A DNA stretch of 64,000 nucleotides from Zonotrichia leucophrys gambelii (taxonomy: Eukaryota; Chordata; Aves; Passeriformes; Passerellidae). Both the position numbers and the translations under genes were made by a program. Below, piece by piece: positions 21,980 through 34,235 of the stretch. The notes below the pieces were generated by a model. It made no database searches. It was not told the DNA's origin and saw only the letters and a list, made by a program, of their open reading frames with translations. Within the stretch, counting starts at the first letter, position 1; the number at the start of each line of letters is the position of its first letter. The stretch is taken from the NCBI RefSeq assembly GCF_028769735.1, contig NC_088178.1, positions 8,994,001 to 9,058,000 of the forward strand, read 5' to 3'.

Positions 21980-24900
21980 CATTTTATTTGATGCAAACAT
22001 AGTTAACTTTATGTAAACACATAGCTAATTGTTTCAACTAATTTAAACTTTTCTTTTGAAAGGAAGCAGTACAGTGCAGTTCCAATATGCTATATATATA
22101 TATATAAATATCTAAAATCAAAAAGAATGAGGTAGCAATACTATTGCACAGTGTAAAATTATTTCCTTTGGTGTTAATTTTTAAACTTGTATAAAACTGA
22201 CTTGTTTTAAAAAGAAATTCCCATCATCATCAACAATAAAACAATCCCCAAACTCTTCATCAAGATAAGAAAACACGAGCAGTACAATGTGTACTTTACA
22301 CAGTGACTTTAGAATATAAGGATATAATTTGTGGGTCCCTGAGCTGTTTACATGGTCACTATGCAATGAGCACGTTTGCTACATGAAGTTGGTCCTAAGA
22401 CTCCCTGTCCAAAACACAGATGATTTTTACAAGCCAACAAGCAAGTGTAACAATAACCAATTCTTAGTAATGAGGTTTTGTAACTGTTAAGCAACTATTT
22501 GCAGAAAGATTTTTTAAAATATATACCTATTTAGCTGTATAGCCAAAGCATATGTTAAACAAATTAACATATAAAAGACTTGCCAGAAAATCTTTCATTA
22601 AGATGACATTTTTATTATATACTAATGAACCCTATGTAAACAATGTAACTTTTATGAATGATGGACATTAAATATTTCACTTATGTGTATCCTCAGCATT
22701 TTGCATGTTTTCTTAAACCTTTCCAGTTTCAGAATTCTAAAAAGAAAACCACAGAACTACTTACAACATAGCATAATGTACAAGTTACTGCAGCAATCTC
22801 TGGAAACCAGTTACTAAGAGTGTTCTAATGGCAATAAAAAGGTATCATTTATTGGTGGTAATTATGGGGAGGATTGTTTAAACAACAGTTTTATAGTATA
22901 TTGTAAAGTTCTATTGAAAAAGGTTAGCATGGTGGACTTAATTCAAATCAGCTTGATCAGAAATTTAAGTATATTGTGAAATTCTTAAGCTGAGCCTTAT
23001 GTGTATTTATTACTGCAGAAAGTAAGTAAATGTAGGAAAGCAATTATTTGTGTCACAGCCACAATGTGGTTTCCTCCCGTTGTCCTTAGGAAAATATTAC
23101 AACCATTAATTATTCCAATCAGTAAAGAACTTGATGGCGCTCGGGACAAAGAAAAAAACCCCTCTGCATTTTAGTTTTTCTTTTGTAAATCACTGCATTC
23201 TTCAATAAGCTGAATTTCTTCTCCCCCTTATTTAATACTTAACAGAGATATTTCTAGTCTTGCTCATGTGCTGCATTTTTCACTTCATTTAAATTAGAAA
23301 AATAAATTATTTAAATAATCCTGATGAAATATTGGCAAAATCTAAAACAAAGCCAGAACAATGTTATTCCTCTGTGTCTGATTAGAGACATTAAGGTTTG
23401 ATTTTTTTAACAACATTTAGATTTTTTTGGAGACAGTCCTGCACATAGTGCTCTGACCTGACAAAGGGCACTAGACAACCCAAATTTTTTCAAAGATACA
23501 GAACTGTCTCCTGCATTAAGAAAGCAAACATGTTGAAAGGGAAGCATTATCTGAGAAAGAAAAAAGGAAACATTTCAGACAAGGCTTGAGAGAACACAAG
23601 ACAAAGGTAGGTTTTCAGTATTGTTACAAGTGAGAAATGTCTTGGGGGTCTTTCTAGTGGATACATATCCATGTCTAGACACAGCACTTCTTTGCTTTCC
23701 TGGTCTTGAAAAAGAAGTAAAATTGTTCAGTCCTAGCACATCTCCCTCAGAATTATTCACCAGAGAAATGGCTCACAGGACCAGGTCAAGTGACAGAAGG
23801 ATGACACTGCAGCCCCCTGCAATTGGTGAAATATTCTCTCTCTGATTTTGTGGGCTTGGAGCCAGGAGCTGAATGAACATGGAGATTAAATTACACTCTT
23901 GTCTCTAAAGAAAGCATAACCTTCAGAATGAGACAGAATATATGGGACAGCAATGCTGCTCTGTGCTTTGGACTTCATCCTTCAGAGCTGCTAATCCAAG
24001 CACCTGGCACATGCATTAAATTGACTTCAAAATATTTCTTCCTCCTTCAGCCAAATGCAGGACACAAATTATACTACTGGAATTTCCAGAAGCTACTACA
24101 GTGTCAGAGACTTTATTCAGTTATTCTGCAATGTTGAACAATTCTTTTGCGCTTCTCACTTGACACAGACTTATCTCGACACATACCTATACACATATCC
24201 TTGTCTTGCCTTCAGATAACCAGTACTTTCATATTTATTTAAGTCATTCAAACCCACAGGAAGCAACTCTCCGTGCTTCCACGTTCTAGCAAAGGCAGTT
24301 GTCATAATTTTTGTTCTGATGCTCCTTTACCGTAAAACATTTCTCTGGAGTAGGTTTTATGTTAGAAGTTTGTACATTTGTATGGTTTATTTTTTTTTTT
24401 TCTTTTCATAGCTTTGGACAAAAACCTCACAACTGTAGTGCTTGATGCATCTAAGTGTACAGATTATTTTGCCAGCTTCTCTTGCAGTATCTAGAAAAAC
24501 AAATCTATGATAATCACTGAATTCCTGGCTTCCATGTTACTGTAAGGTGTTCCCCTCTGCAGATTGATTTTATCACAACAAACTATACAAAATATAGACA
24601 ATTCTAATTTAACTAATATGATTAATATTATAAATGATAGGGTTTTTTAGCTGTACTCCTTTCTGGCTCAAGTTTGCCTCTTCTTTTTGGAAATAGGATT
24701 GTGAAAAAGCATCCTTTGAAATTTCTGGTATTTGCTTCTGCTAGGAACAGAGGGCTAGACTGAAGGTCAGCTCTGGCTTGACAAAAATCAGTGTTATTTT
24801 CTAGTTTGCTCTCTTTTCAAATTAGGCTTTAACAGAGAATAAAAATGCTGTTAATTATTTCACTGCAAGATAATGAAAGTCTTCCCTTTTGCACCTCAGT

Positions 24901-26745
24901 TGCACACTTCAGAAAGGATTTTTGAGGCAGAACAGATATATAGCATTTTGCATCTGTGAGAATGCTGCCTATAGCAAATAAATAATAAGGGAAAGAACAA
25001 GCTAAGAAATGGTTATCAAGTTGTAAGTATAAGCAGTCACTGGGAGAGATGTTGTAGTTTTTTTATTTACACCCTAGGAATTCTTATTTCACCATTTTCT
25101 TTGAGGAATTTGGACATTCCACAGAGTAAATGCTCAAGTAGCTTGCTTTGCCACATACTCCTTGATTCTAGAACTGAGATGCAATAGAGAACATGAAACA
25201 AGAATTTTTCAGGAATTATTATCTAGCAAAAAAAAAAAAAAAAAAAGTAAACAACGTTGCCTAATGTCCTGAATCAGTAAAATCAAATGCATCCTCAGGA
25301 AAGCCGAAAGCACTGACTACTACTCTATCTTCGATAGACAGACATGCAGGCTTGTGATTTCTGTTTGGCTCCTAGATGATAATTACCTTTACCAAACAAA
25401 TACCTACCCCATCACTGTAAGGAGCCCTGCATGTAATGTCAGCAGGGAGAGCTGAGAGCAGTTCAGAAAGTAACCAAGCACCTTGGAGGTGAATATTTTA
25501 ATGTGCCAAGAAACTTGCATTGTTACTCCTTGGGCTGCAGCCACAAGTGTTAACAATGCCTCTCATTTACTTTTCTGACTGTCCAGCATAATATTTTTTA
25601 CTTTTTAAGAAAGAGTGAGCTACAGAAAATTAAGTTAAATGGACACTTAAAAGTACATGAATGAGACTGCGTGCCTTTTATGTCCCTGCTGGCCCTTTTG
25701 ATATAAAATGCTACGGCTTCGAGACTCAATCAGTCTTACAGACTGATATTATTGCTTTCTCTCTGCTTTATAAATGGAAGATGCCTTTTCTCTTATATAT
25801 GAAACTACACAGACAAGCTGTAACTACATTAGCTGAATTAATTACCTACCCCATTTTGTCAAAATATTTCTTACTAATCAAACCCTTGAGAAGGATATGG
25901 GTTTTTTTTAATCTGGCTGGGATAAATTAAGAAGTTTGTTCATTATGATCTACTAGAAATAGTTTATCTGTCCAGAATTGTTCTGCATGTACGTTAATGT
26001 TAGAATTGGCTGGAATTAATCAATTTTTGCTCTTTTTAACCCATAACAAAGCACTAACATGACAGCAACTACATAGTAGTCAGTGGCTCAAAACACTAAT
26101 TGTAACTACTTCTGTTGTTGTGGATGGATCAAAATTGAGAAGCTCTTCAAGCCACAATTTATCTCTAAAATAGTACCATTAAAAGACTATACAATTTGTA
26201 GTGCTCAGACCTTTTTAAAATAACATCCAAATTCTGAGATCTTTTTATCCCCTTGTATTATAACACCAACAAATTAAAACTAGTGAGCTTAAAAGTATGT
26301 TTGTGTTCTTGAATCTATTAAAACTGTTTAAATTAATCATTATTTCCAACATGGACTGCTGAATTCTGGTGAAATCTGGAACTTTCAGATTAAATTTTCT
26401 TTATTTCATTTGGATCTGCTGAAACAAAAACTCAGTTTTATAATAGCCTATTGCACTTTCTGATCTTTAGAAAAACTCAAAAATGAAGTAGTGAATGGAT
26501 AGCATCTGTAAAGAAACAATCTAATGAAGTAAGAGTTTTACAGAAGTAAGAGTAAAGTGCAGGCTTTTTTTCTTTATTTCCTAAGAGAAGTAACAGGGAT
26601 ACCCATTCCATGCAATTCATCTTAGCACTAATGGGCACCAGAACCCTCACAGGAAAAGCTAATTTAATAAACTTCCTAATTCCAACTTGCATCTATATGC
26701 TATGATCCTGGTAGTGAAAATATTTATGCTTGTCTTTAATTTTCT

Positions 26746-26779
26746 TGTCCTATGTGATACCACTGTATCACACAGGACA
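26746..26779. repeat. 15-bp inverted repeat with 4-nt loop
   Basis: Arms at 26746-26760 and 26765-26779 (core GTCCTATGTGATAC against GTATCACACAGGAC) pair with one mismatch around CACT. The mismatch would be a G-U wobble in an RNA read from the minus strand. It is too short to call a microRNA precursor. Confidence 0.7.
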
Positions 26780-27440
26780 TGTATTTAAATGGGATTATTT
26801 GCAGTACTGGATTTAACTAGAGGTATGAAATAACAGTTTAGTGTATAATTTATACCAACTCTGTTTCTATCTTAACGATTCAAAAGATTTTCAGCTATGT
26901 CAGTAGAATACCAGTGAAATACCCCTACAACTTCTGAATTTTGACTTGTTTGTGGTCAGTTGCTTACATTTGCTTAGGAATTAGCATTAGAAGGAATCAA
27001 AGCAGATGGATTAATGGTCAAGAATACAAATGGTCAAAGGATGAAAGTATAATCTGAATGTTTTGCAAATATGTCACTGCCATATATGAAATGCATTCTG
27101 CACATATGTTATTAGTTTCCTGACTGGCATGGAATGAAAAGGCCTACTTTTGGTATTTCAGGTTACAACAGATGTTATTTCTTCCGTGCTTCCAAATTAT
27201 GATACTTAATATTTAGCACAACTTTAAAGTAGCTATATGAGAGGCAGAGATAGCAATAAAGCCTGCCCAGATTTTGGAGTTTACTGCCAGTATATAAATA
27301 CAAAGCACCAGGGTTTTTAGTTTGTGTTTGAACCATGAAGAGGATAAGCAAGAACCAGCTTTTAGAAAGCGGCAGGAAAAGAAACCCAAACTGTTTCAAA
27401 CTGAAGCCTATGATATTTCTAGGGGTTTTTTGAACCCCAT

Positions 27441-27516
27441 TTCCTTGCTCACAGGTGAAAGTGGTTTCTTGCTCACAGGTGAAAGTGGTTTCTTGCTCGC
27501 AGGTGAGAGTAGTTTC
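27441..27516 (+). repeat. 24-bp tandem repeat, three copies
   Basis: The unit TTGCTCACAGGTGAAAGTGG plus TTTC starts at 27445, 27469 and 27493. The third copy has a few substitutions. The period is a multiple of three, so a short + frame reads LLTGESGF-like repeats, but nothing else suggests a gene. Confidence 0.85.
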
Positions 27517-30500
27517 CCTTTAGGTAAAAAGGCAAGCCATAGCCTGAGGAGGAAAGGGAAGCAGGGTCCACCAATGTCTTCCCAACCATGTTGTGTAACA
27601 CCAGCTCTGTGCCCGGCATGCAGTCCCACGCAGTTAGCTCAGCAGGACAGCGGTTTGCCCCGAGCACAAATCCCCGCTGCGGTGGCTGCCTGCGGGTGCA
27701 GAGGATGTGCTGGAACTCAGGCTGGTGCCACATCGCTGCTCCCTGCTCCTGCTGACAGGTGTCACAGCCTGGGCTGCCGTCCCCTCCCCGGCTAATGGGC
27801 CCTGTGTCCTAGGCTGGGGCTTCAAATGGAGTGCTAATGGCGGTCCTGTTCAGAGGAGTGTCTGCACACCTCCAGAAAGCTGCTCTTCTCCATCCCGAGG
27901 AGCACTGTGTGGAAAACTGACTGGTTACCAGTGGCAGAAGGCAAAAAGGTATGGGTGTATTATACAGTATTCTTTTGTCATGTTCTGCTTGCACTGTGCT
28001 CTGCACAGATGGAATTCAGAATGGGTGGTTTGGATCCTCTACAGACTTAAGTCTGTCCTGAATTCAGGGTGAGTTTGATTGCCTATTAATAAAGTTGAAA
28101 ATGAGGAATAGCAGTACTAGGCTGAACAGGTAAATGTACCTGTGTGCTCGACAGAGGGAGGTGCTATATGCTGTGTATTTAAATGCAAACAACAGCATGC
28201 GATGAACTGAAAGGTTCATGGCTCAGCTCCTTAGAACACAGTATTGTCTAGTGTGTAAATTCTTCAGTGGAAGTTACAAGTTACTACTAATTACTAGTTT
28301 AGCAACTTTCAAGATGAGCAGGCCTGTGGGCTCCAAACTGCAGCCTCTGTGATGCTCATTCATGTGCCCTGATTTTGCACTGCCCCTTGTTTGAAAGGGA
28401 AATAGGATCATGGGTGAGAATTTGCCATCACACACATGGAGCAGGTGATCAGAATTCATCAATGTCATTTGCAGCTACCCTCAGGTTCAGCAGCCTGTCA
28501 AAGGGAATGCAGCAGGCATTAACCTGGTCTTTGTCTGATGCTCAACAGCATGGAGTGGTGGCTGGGGGATGTGGCATTGCTGTGCTACTGCTGCAACACA
28601 TTTGTTTACTAGTGAAAGTGAAATCCAGTGTACAGTAACGAGAAAAAGCAAGTCAAAATTCCTTAAAAATGCTTAATATGGTGACAAATGTAACACATGT
28701 AAAACATTATTATTTTACTGTTATATGTTTTGTTTCTTGTGACTTGATATTGCACTCTTGTTTCCTAAGGGACTTGTTTACATGACCAGAATATGCCTTA
28801 TGTGGACTTTGCAGTAAATAAGGGTGGTAGGGTGGTACACAGGTATGACCTGCGCACCCTGTCTAATAGCATCTTCTTTGCTCAGAGATGTTTTATTGCA
28901 ACCCTGAGTGTTGAAACACCTTTTCTTATTTTAATTCTGTCTGTAATTGTACCATTTCAGTTAAGTTTTGCCCAAATTCACACTGGAATTGTGAACAGGA
29001 TCAAAGTCTGTGGTGTAATTAAACTAATCCCACTCACAAGAATTCAATCTCTTTTCTGAACGCTACTTCTCATATATACAAAATGAGCTTGCTTGTATGT
29101 GCTCACATCATCTGTTTCCCATTATGCATGCTTTGAGACCTATATATGAGGAAACATTAAGTAAAATATTTTTATTAGACATTTTAAAGTGCATAAGAAA
29201 ATGGAGAGAGTAGTGAGCATGTAGGGCAGTAGGTTAAGTGAGCTTGCTGTACCCAAGGCAGCATTTGCACCCTGTCTCGGATAGTGAGACAGTGGGGCTG
29301 CACAATTTCAGATTTTTCCTGCAATGACTGCAGCCAGCTCCAGGGTAATAGGTTAAACTTGGCTTTTGTAACCAAAGTGGACAGATTCGCTCTGGAGCCT
29401 GAACATTGCACCCTGTGACTCTCAGCTATTCTCTCTGAAGGTTTGCTTTCTCTACAAGTATTCCTGAAGACACTGTTGATGGCTGTATCTACAAAATGAC
29501 TGTGCAAATGTGGGCTGGTATCCTTATAAAAATGCTGCTTCATGGCTGGTATTAAAATAGTAAGGTTGGTATGGGGTTGTGCTTGGATTGTTAGACTTAT
29601 TTTCAATATAATTCTACAATTTGGTCTTTTTGGATAGCAAATCTATTATTGCTCACATTTCTAGGCAATTGCTTGAGGATGCTGGTGTTTGGAGCAACCA
29701 TAAGGGCATTTTGTGCTCTTCTTCATGTTTCACAGTCCTATAAATATGGCTGTATTTTTCTGTGCTCTATTAGGAGGAGTTCTCATTTTTAATGCCGGTA
29801 GGATTTTTGGATGTAGCAAAAATACTGTAGCTTTTTGTACCCCAATTTTCAGAAATACCTGTCTTGTATTGCCATGTGAAAAATAAATCAAACTGCCAAA
29901 GTTTGGCTGAACTGCAGGAGACCAGAGTGTAAGAAATATCATAGTGGAGAATGCAGGCAGTCAGAATGATGCACCATAATCTGTACTTGTTAATTAAACA
30001 ATCACAGCTAGAGGTGACATTAGAGCTTTACCTGATTATCAGCAACAGTGTATTTACAAGTAAGAATTATGCCTTCAAAAAGCTTTTTAAAAATGGCAAA
30101 ATTGTTTTAACAAATGTGCTGCTGCACTGGCAGCTAAGCTGCTGCTCCCTGTGGTTTTGTACTTTATACATCCTCCTTTAAAATATGGCCAAAGGCTTTT
30201 CCTTACTGCTGATTAGTATCTCCAGAGTTCTCCACTCACTTAGGGGCTGTCTCTCAGTAAGTGCTGGCAATACCTCATAGTTTTTTCTCTCTTCTGTTTT
30301 GGTTCAACTGTGCAGACCAAATAGCAATAGCAAAACTGAAGTGATACAGTTTTAAATTAATTCTGTTTCTAAGGATCTAATCTTGTAAAGTAGTAGATGA
30401 TTTCTGCAAAAGTCAACATTACTCAATACTTTCCTTATCTCTTTTTATTTGTTTCTTTTTCCCCAAACACAGGATTGGAAATCTGCTAATTTGTCAGCTA

Positions 30501-33500
30501 ATACCTGGTCAGCATGTTATTTTTCAAAATCTGTGTATTATGATTTTAAGTCTTTCTGGGGACAAAAATAATCTGGTGTCTGTCTTCTGCTTTTAAATGC
30601 AAATTTAATAAGGAATTTAAATTTAGAGGAAAATAGAGGTTCTATCTCTGTTAGTCTTCAGGCAGCAGCATTATACTACTACTAATTGTGGTGGCACAGG
30701 AAGCAGTCATTTCATATAACTGAAGGAGTACATCTGAGCATACAACCACCCTTCATTAGCACCTTTCTAATTATTTCAGTGCCTGTAGGTCAGGATATTT
30801 TGCATTGCTCCATTAGAGGTGATGGGCACATATTGTAGACAATGATCTGTGGCTTCATAAACAAAACAATTTCAGTTCTTTATCAACCTGCTATAAATAG
30901 GAAACACAGCACAGTTGACCAGGAGAGGAAAAACTCCATCTCCCATTTCTTCATCCTTGAGAACTAAAGCCTCTCTGCCACTAGAGGGTGAGACAACTAC
31001 AAACCAAACACTTAAGCCTTACTCTTTCCTATAGAAGGTACAAATACAGAAAGTTAACATGCAGAGAAGACCTTGATTATTTGTATTGAGAGGAGAAGGG
31101 AGCATACCGTAGGCACAGCACACACTCTTATACTTAAATCCAGAGCTGTGAAGAAATATGGGAAGTTTGTGATAATTAACAACAGTGGAACAAAACTCAC
31201 GATCTAAACAATAGATTTTTGGACCTTGGGGAGGCATAGTTATAAAAACAGGTTCGGATCTTCATATAAGTACCAAATCAAGCTGTTCTGCTTCAGAAAG
31301 AACTATTTTTGGCTTAAAGTGACTTCCTTTTAGTGAAAAAAGGTCTAGCTGCATTTGATCTATACTATCTATACTGAAGATTTTACTTGCTTTCTTGAAG
31401 ATTTTTGGCTTCTCTAGTATTTATTTCTTTTTACTGCAAAACAGCCTGATGTCATTGCCCTGGAGTACCTTTCAGAAATGCAGATAAATTGTTCAGTGTA
31501 GTTTAGTATGGCTCTGCACCTAGTCCTGACGAAAAGCACTAATTCCTACTAACATGTCCAATGTTTATTGACTTAATGTTTTACAAATAAGTCATTTTTT
31601 GATGCTTGCACAGTCTCTTAGAAGATTGTTTTTTCTGAAGAATTCTTTAAGTCACAAAGAAAAGATGCCATTTACATTTCAATTTTAAAAAGCTACTCAG
31701 ATTAGGGATTTAAGAAATCAATACACTGTTTCTTCAGGAACAATATTTCCCAATTTAAAACAAAAATCAAGTCCCACAGGGAACTGTAACATCAAGTACT
31801 TCTTTTTTTTTTTTGATCTCACAAAGCTCTCTGAAGAATTCTTTCATTAAATATGTTTTGACAATGCCTGCTGCCTTGTTACTCTGTTGTTCCTTCAGCA
31901 ATCTGAAGGTCCCAACTCATCTTTCCTTTTTTCCTGAAGAAAGACTTTGAGTTTAGTATTTAGTAAAAATACTTAAGGGCGTGTATAGGGTCAGAAGAAA
32001 CAAAAGCATGTGTCACTGAGTGGTGGTAGAAGAAGAGGCAAAAGAGAAGAAAACATTAACTATCATAAACAGTTCTACACTATTGCCTGAGAGACTTCAG
32101 TAACTTCTTCAGCTTCTATGAATCATTGTGGTGAGAATTAGAGTGAAATTTTGAGGTTCTACTCTAGGTAGGAAAGGGCAGCATTAATCTTTGTTTAGGA
32201 ATTACAGTTTTCTGCTACAGAGTGATCAGAATTTTGTTGAAAGTGCTTTGTATTTATCAGCATCATTTTAATTTTAGGGAAATTAACATCTTAGTTTGAA
32301 GTTGCATGCAGGACTTACATTTTCTGGCCTGCAAACCCTTCATGCCCAGGCTTAGCTGCATAGCCAGATTTTGCTGCCTGCTTACTTAAAGCATAGAACA
32401 AGTCCTTATTGAACCTTGTTGAAACAAACAGGGCTTAGGAACACATTGGTTTCTATTTAACATTACCTTAATTCTGCTATTAATATTGGTTTACTCTTGA
32501 TTCTTGTATAATATTCACATAACTTCAGGGAATCTGTGGAATGATTTATCCTTTTTAAAAATAAGGCATTAGTAGAGCAATGAATGCTTACTGTTGGTTT
32601 TTTTTGTTTGTTGGTTTTTGTTGCTGTTGGGAGGGCTTGTTTTGTTTTTTAGGATTTTAACTGAAAGGAAGGAAATTATGAAATGCTCTCGTGCTGACAT
32701 TAAAAATCCCTGGCCCCCTTCTACGGGCTCTTTTCTTTTAGTGTCCTAAATACCATAGGAGCAATAGAGTGTTTACAGTTGGAGGCAATGGTTGCTTTCT
32801 TCATTTCAGAAGATGATATTTTGAGCTCTATCAAACAATTTTAACCTTCAAGCCTATCCAAAAGCTTTCCTGGGAGGCACAAAGAAAAATGCACAGAACA
32901 GTCATCTAGAATATTGTGTTGCTATTCTGAATGGAAAGTATGAAGTGCTGAAAGCACAAGATTTTTTTTTCTTATTAAATTACAAGCATATTTAGCACAG
33001 TTCCTTATTCTACTTTGTCTTCAGCATCTTTCTGCTTGATGATTTCTCTAGGATTTGCAGCTATCCAAACAGCTTTCATTAATTCAACACATACCATCTT
33101 TTTCTGGACAACACAACATAGTTTTTATGGTTGAGAAATCTGGACGTCTGTCCAGCTTTTATCTCCCTCCATTACAGAAACACCACTTAGCTGCCTACTA
33201 GTTTCTAAGGCTTAGAGCCAGACCCAACACCAAATTCAATTACTAAACTCATTACATTTCACCACACTCTATACCAGTGTCAAAATCTTGTTAGCAGAAA
33301 GACTCTTTCAGTTGAGCTGTTATTTGATTTTAAGAAAAAAAAGCTTGAAGTAAAAAGCCTAGTCCCTCTCTCAGATTCTAAGGCATTGTTGCTATCTTTC
33401 CCTCAAATCTAAAGGCTAGAGGCTGGAAAAACCACATCTGTATGACACCTGAAAAGGGTTTTAGGGGAGGGTTTGTTCTGTTAAACTTGTAATAGATTAA

Positions 33501-33689
33501 CAATGATAAAACCAGTAGAAACATCTCGGTCAGGCCATGGAGAGCCTGTCAGGCTGTGGTTGAAGGTGTGAACTGCCCAAGCCCAGGCCTGACTCTGGAA
33601 ACTCACCTTTTGCTTGTGGAGTGGTTGGTTGGAACCAGGAGCTTCTGTATTTTTGCAGTTTCCTTCAGATAACCTAAACCCAGCTTTAA

Positions 33690-34235
33690 CTGAGTTACTT
33701 TTCTTGTAGCACTTTTGCTGGCTAGCAGAAATTCAGGATATAGCTGCCCACTGAGGGCCACAGGCCCCTGAACATGAATGCCGTTTCTTTTCCCTGGGAA
33801 ACAAAACCTGGCAGCCCAGGTTCCTGATGTCGGTGTGCAGGAGGCATTTGGAACTGTCAAGACAACTCAAGTTGGACATGGTGGCAGCTTGGGTCTGGGA
33901 CACAGCCTGAGCCATTTGGAATTTCAGCAGGCGGCCGCCCACTGAGGGCCACAGGCCCCTGAACTCCAACGCCGGCCCTTTTCCCTGTTAAACCATACTC
34001 AGCAGCCCAGGTTCCTGGTGTCAGTGTGCAGGAGGTGCTTGGCACTTGGCATCAAAGCCTGAGCTGGTGTTGGTGGCAGCTTAGGGCTGGGACACATCCT
34101 GCACTGTTTGGAATTTCAGCAGGCCGCTGCCCACTGAAGGCCACAGGCCCCTGGGCACAACCCGTCCCTCTTCCCCTGGGAAACAAAACTCAGCAGCCCA
34201 GATTCCTGATGTCAGTGTGCAGGCACTGTCAAAGC
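33690..34235 (+). repeat. ~192-bp tandem repeat, about 2.5-3 copies
   Basis: The landmark GCCCACTGA followed by GGCCACAGGCCCCTG occurs at 33746, 33937 and 34129, spacings of 191 and 192. Around each are shared segments: GGAATTTCAGCAGGC before it, then CCCTGGGAAACAAAAC-like and CAGCCCAGGTTCCTGATGTC-like words after it. Copies differ by many substitutions and small indels. Short minus-strand frames recur with the unit but have stops and no recognisable family. It may be a remnant of a satellite or minisatellite; I cannot name it. Confidence 0.85.

Larger units (their letters stand above)
22000..33680. other. AT-rich intergenic sequence
   Basis: No gene was recognised on either strand; open frames are short and lack domain features. 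Small features: a (TA)n near 22091, poly-A at about 25229-25246, a short hairpin at 26746-26779, a 24-bp repeat at 27441-27516, and a somewhat GC-richer patch at 27600-27900. The first part may belong to long LHX9-alpha 3' UTRs. Confidence 0.6.

Noticed and set aside
27600..27720. tRNA-like words (AGTTAGCTCAG) in a GC-richer patch
   Set aside because: No cloverleaf, anticodon arm or T-loop consensus follows.
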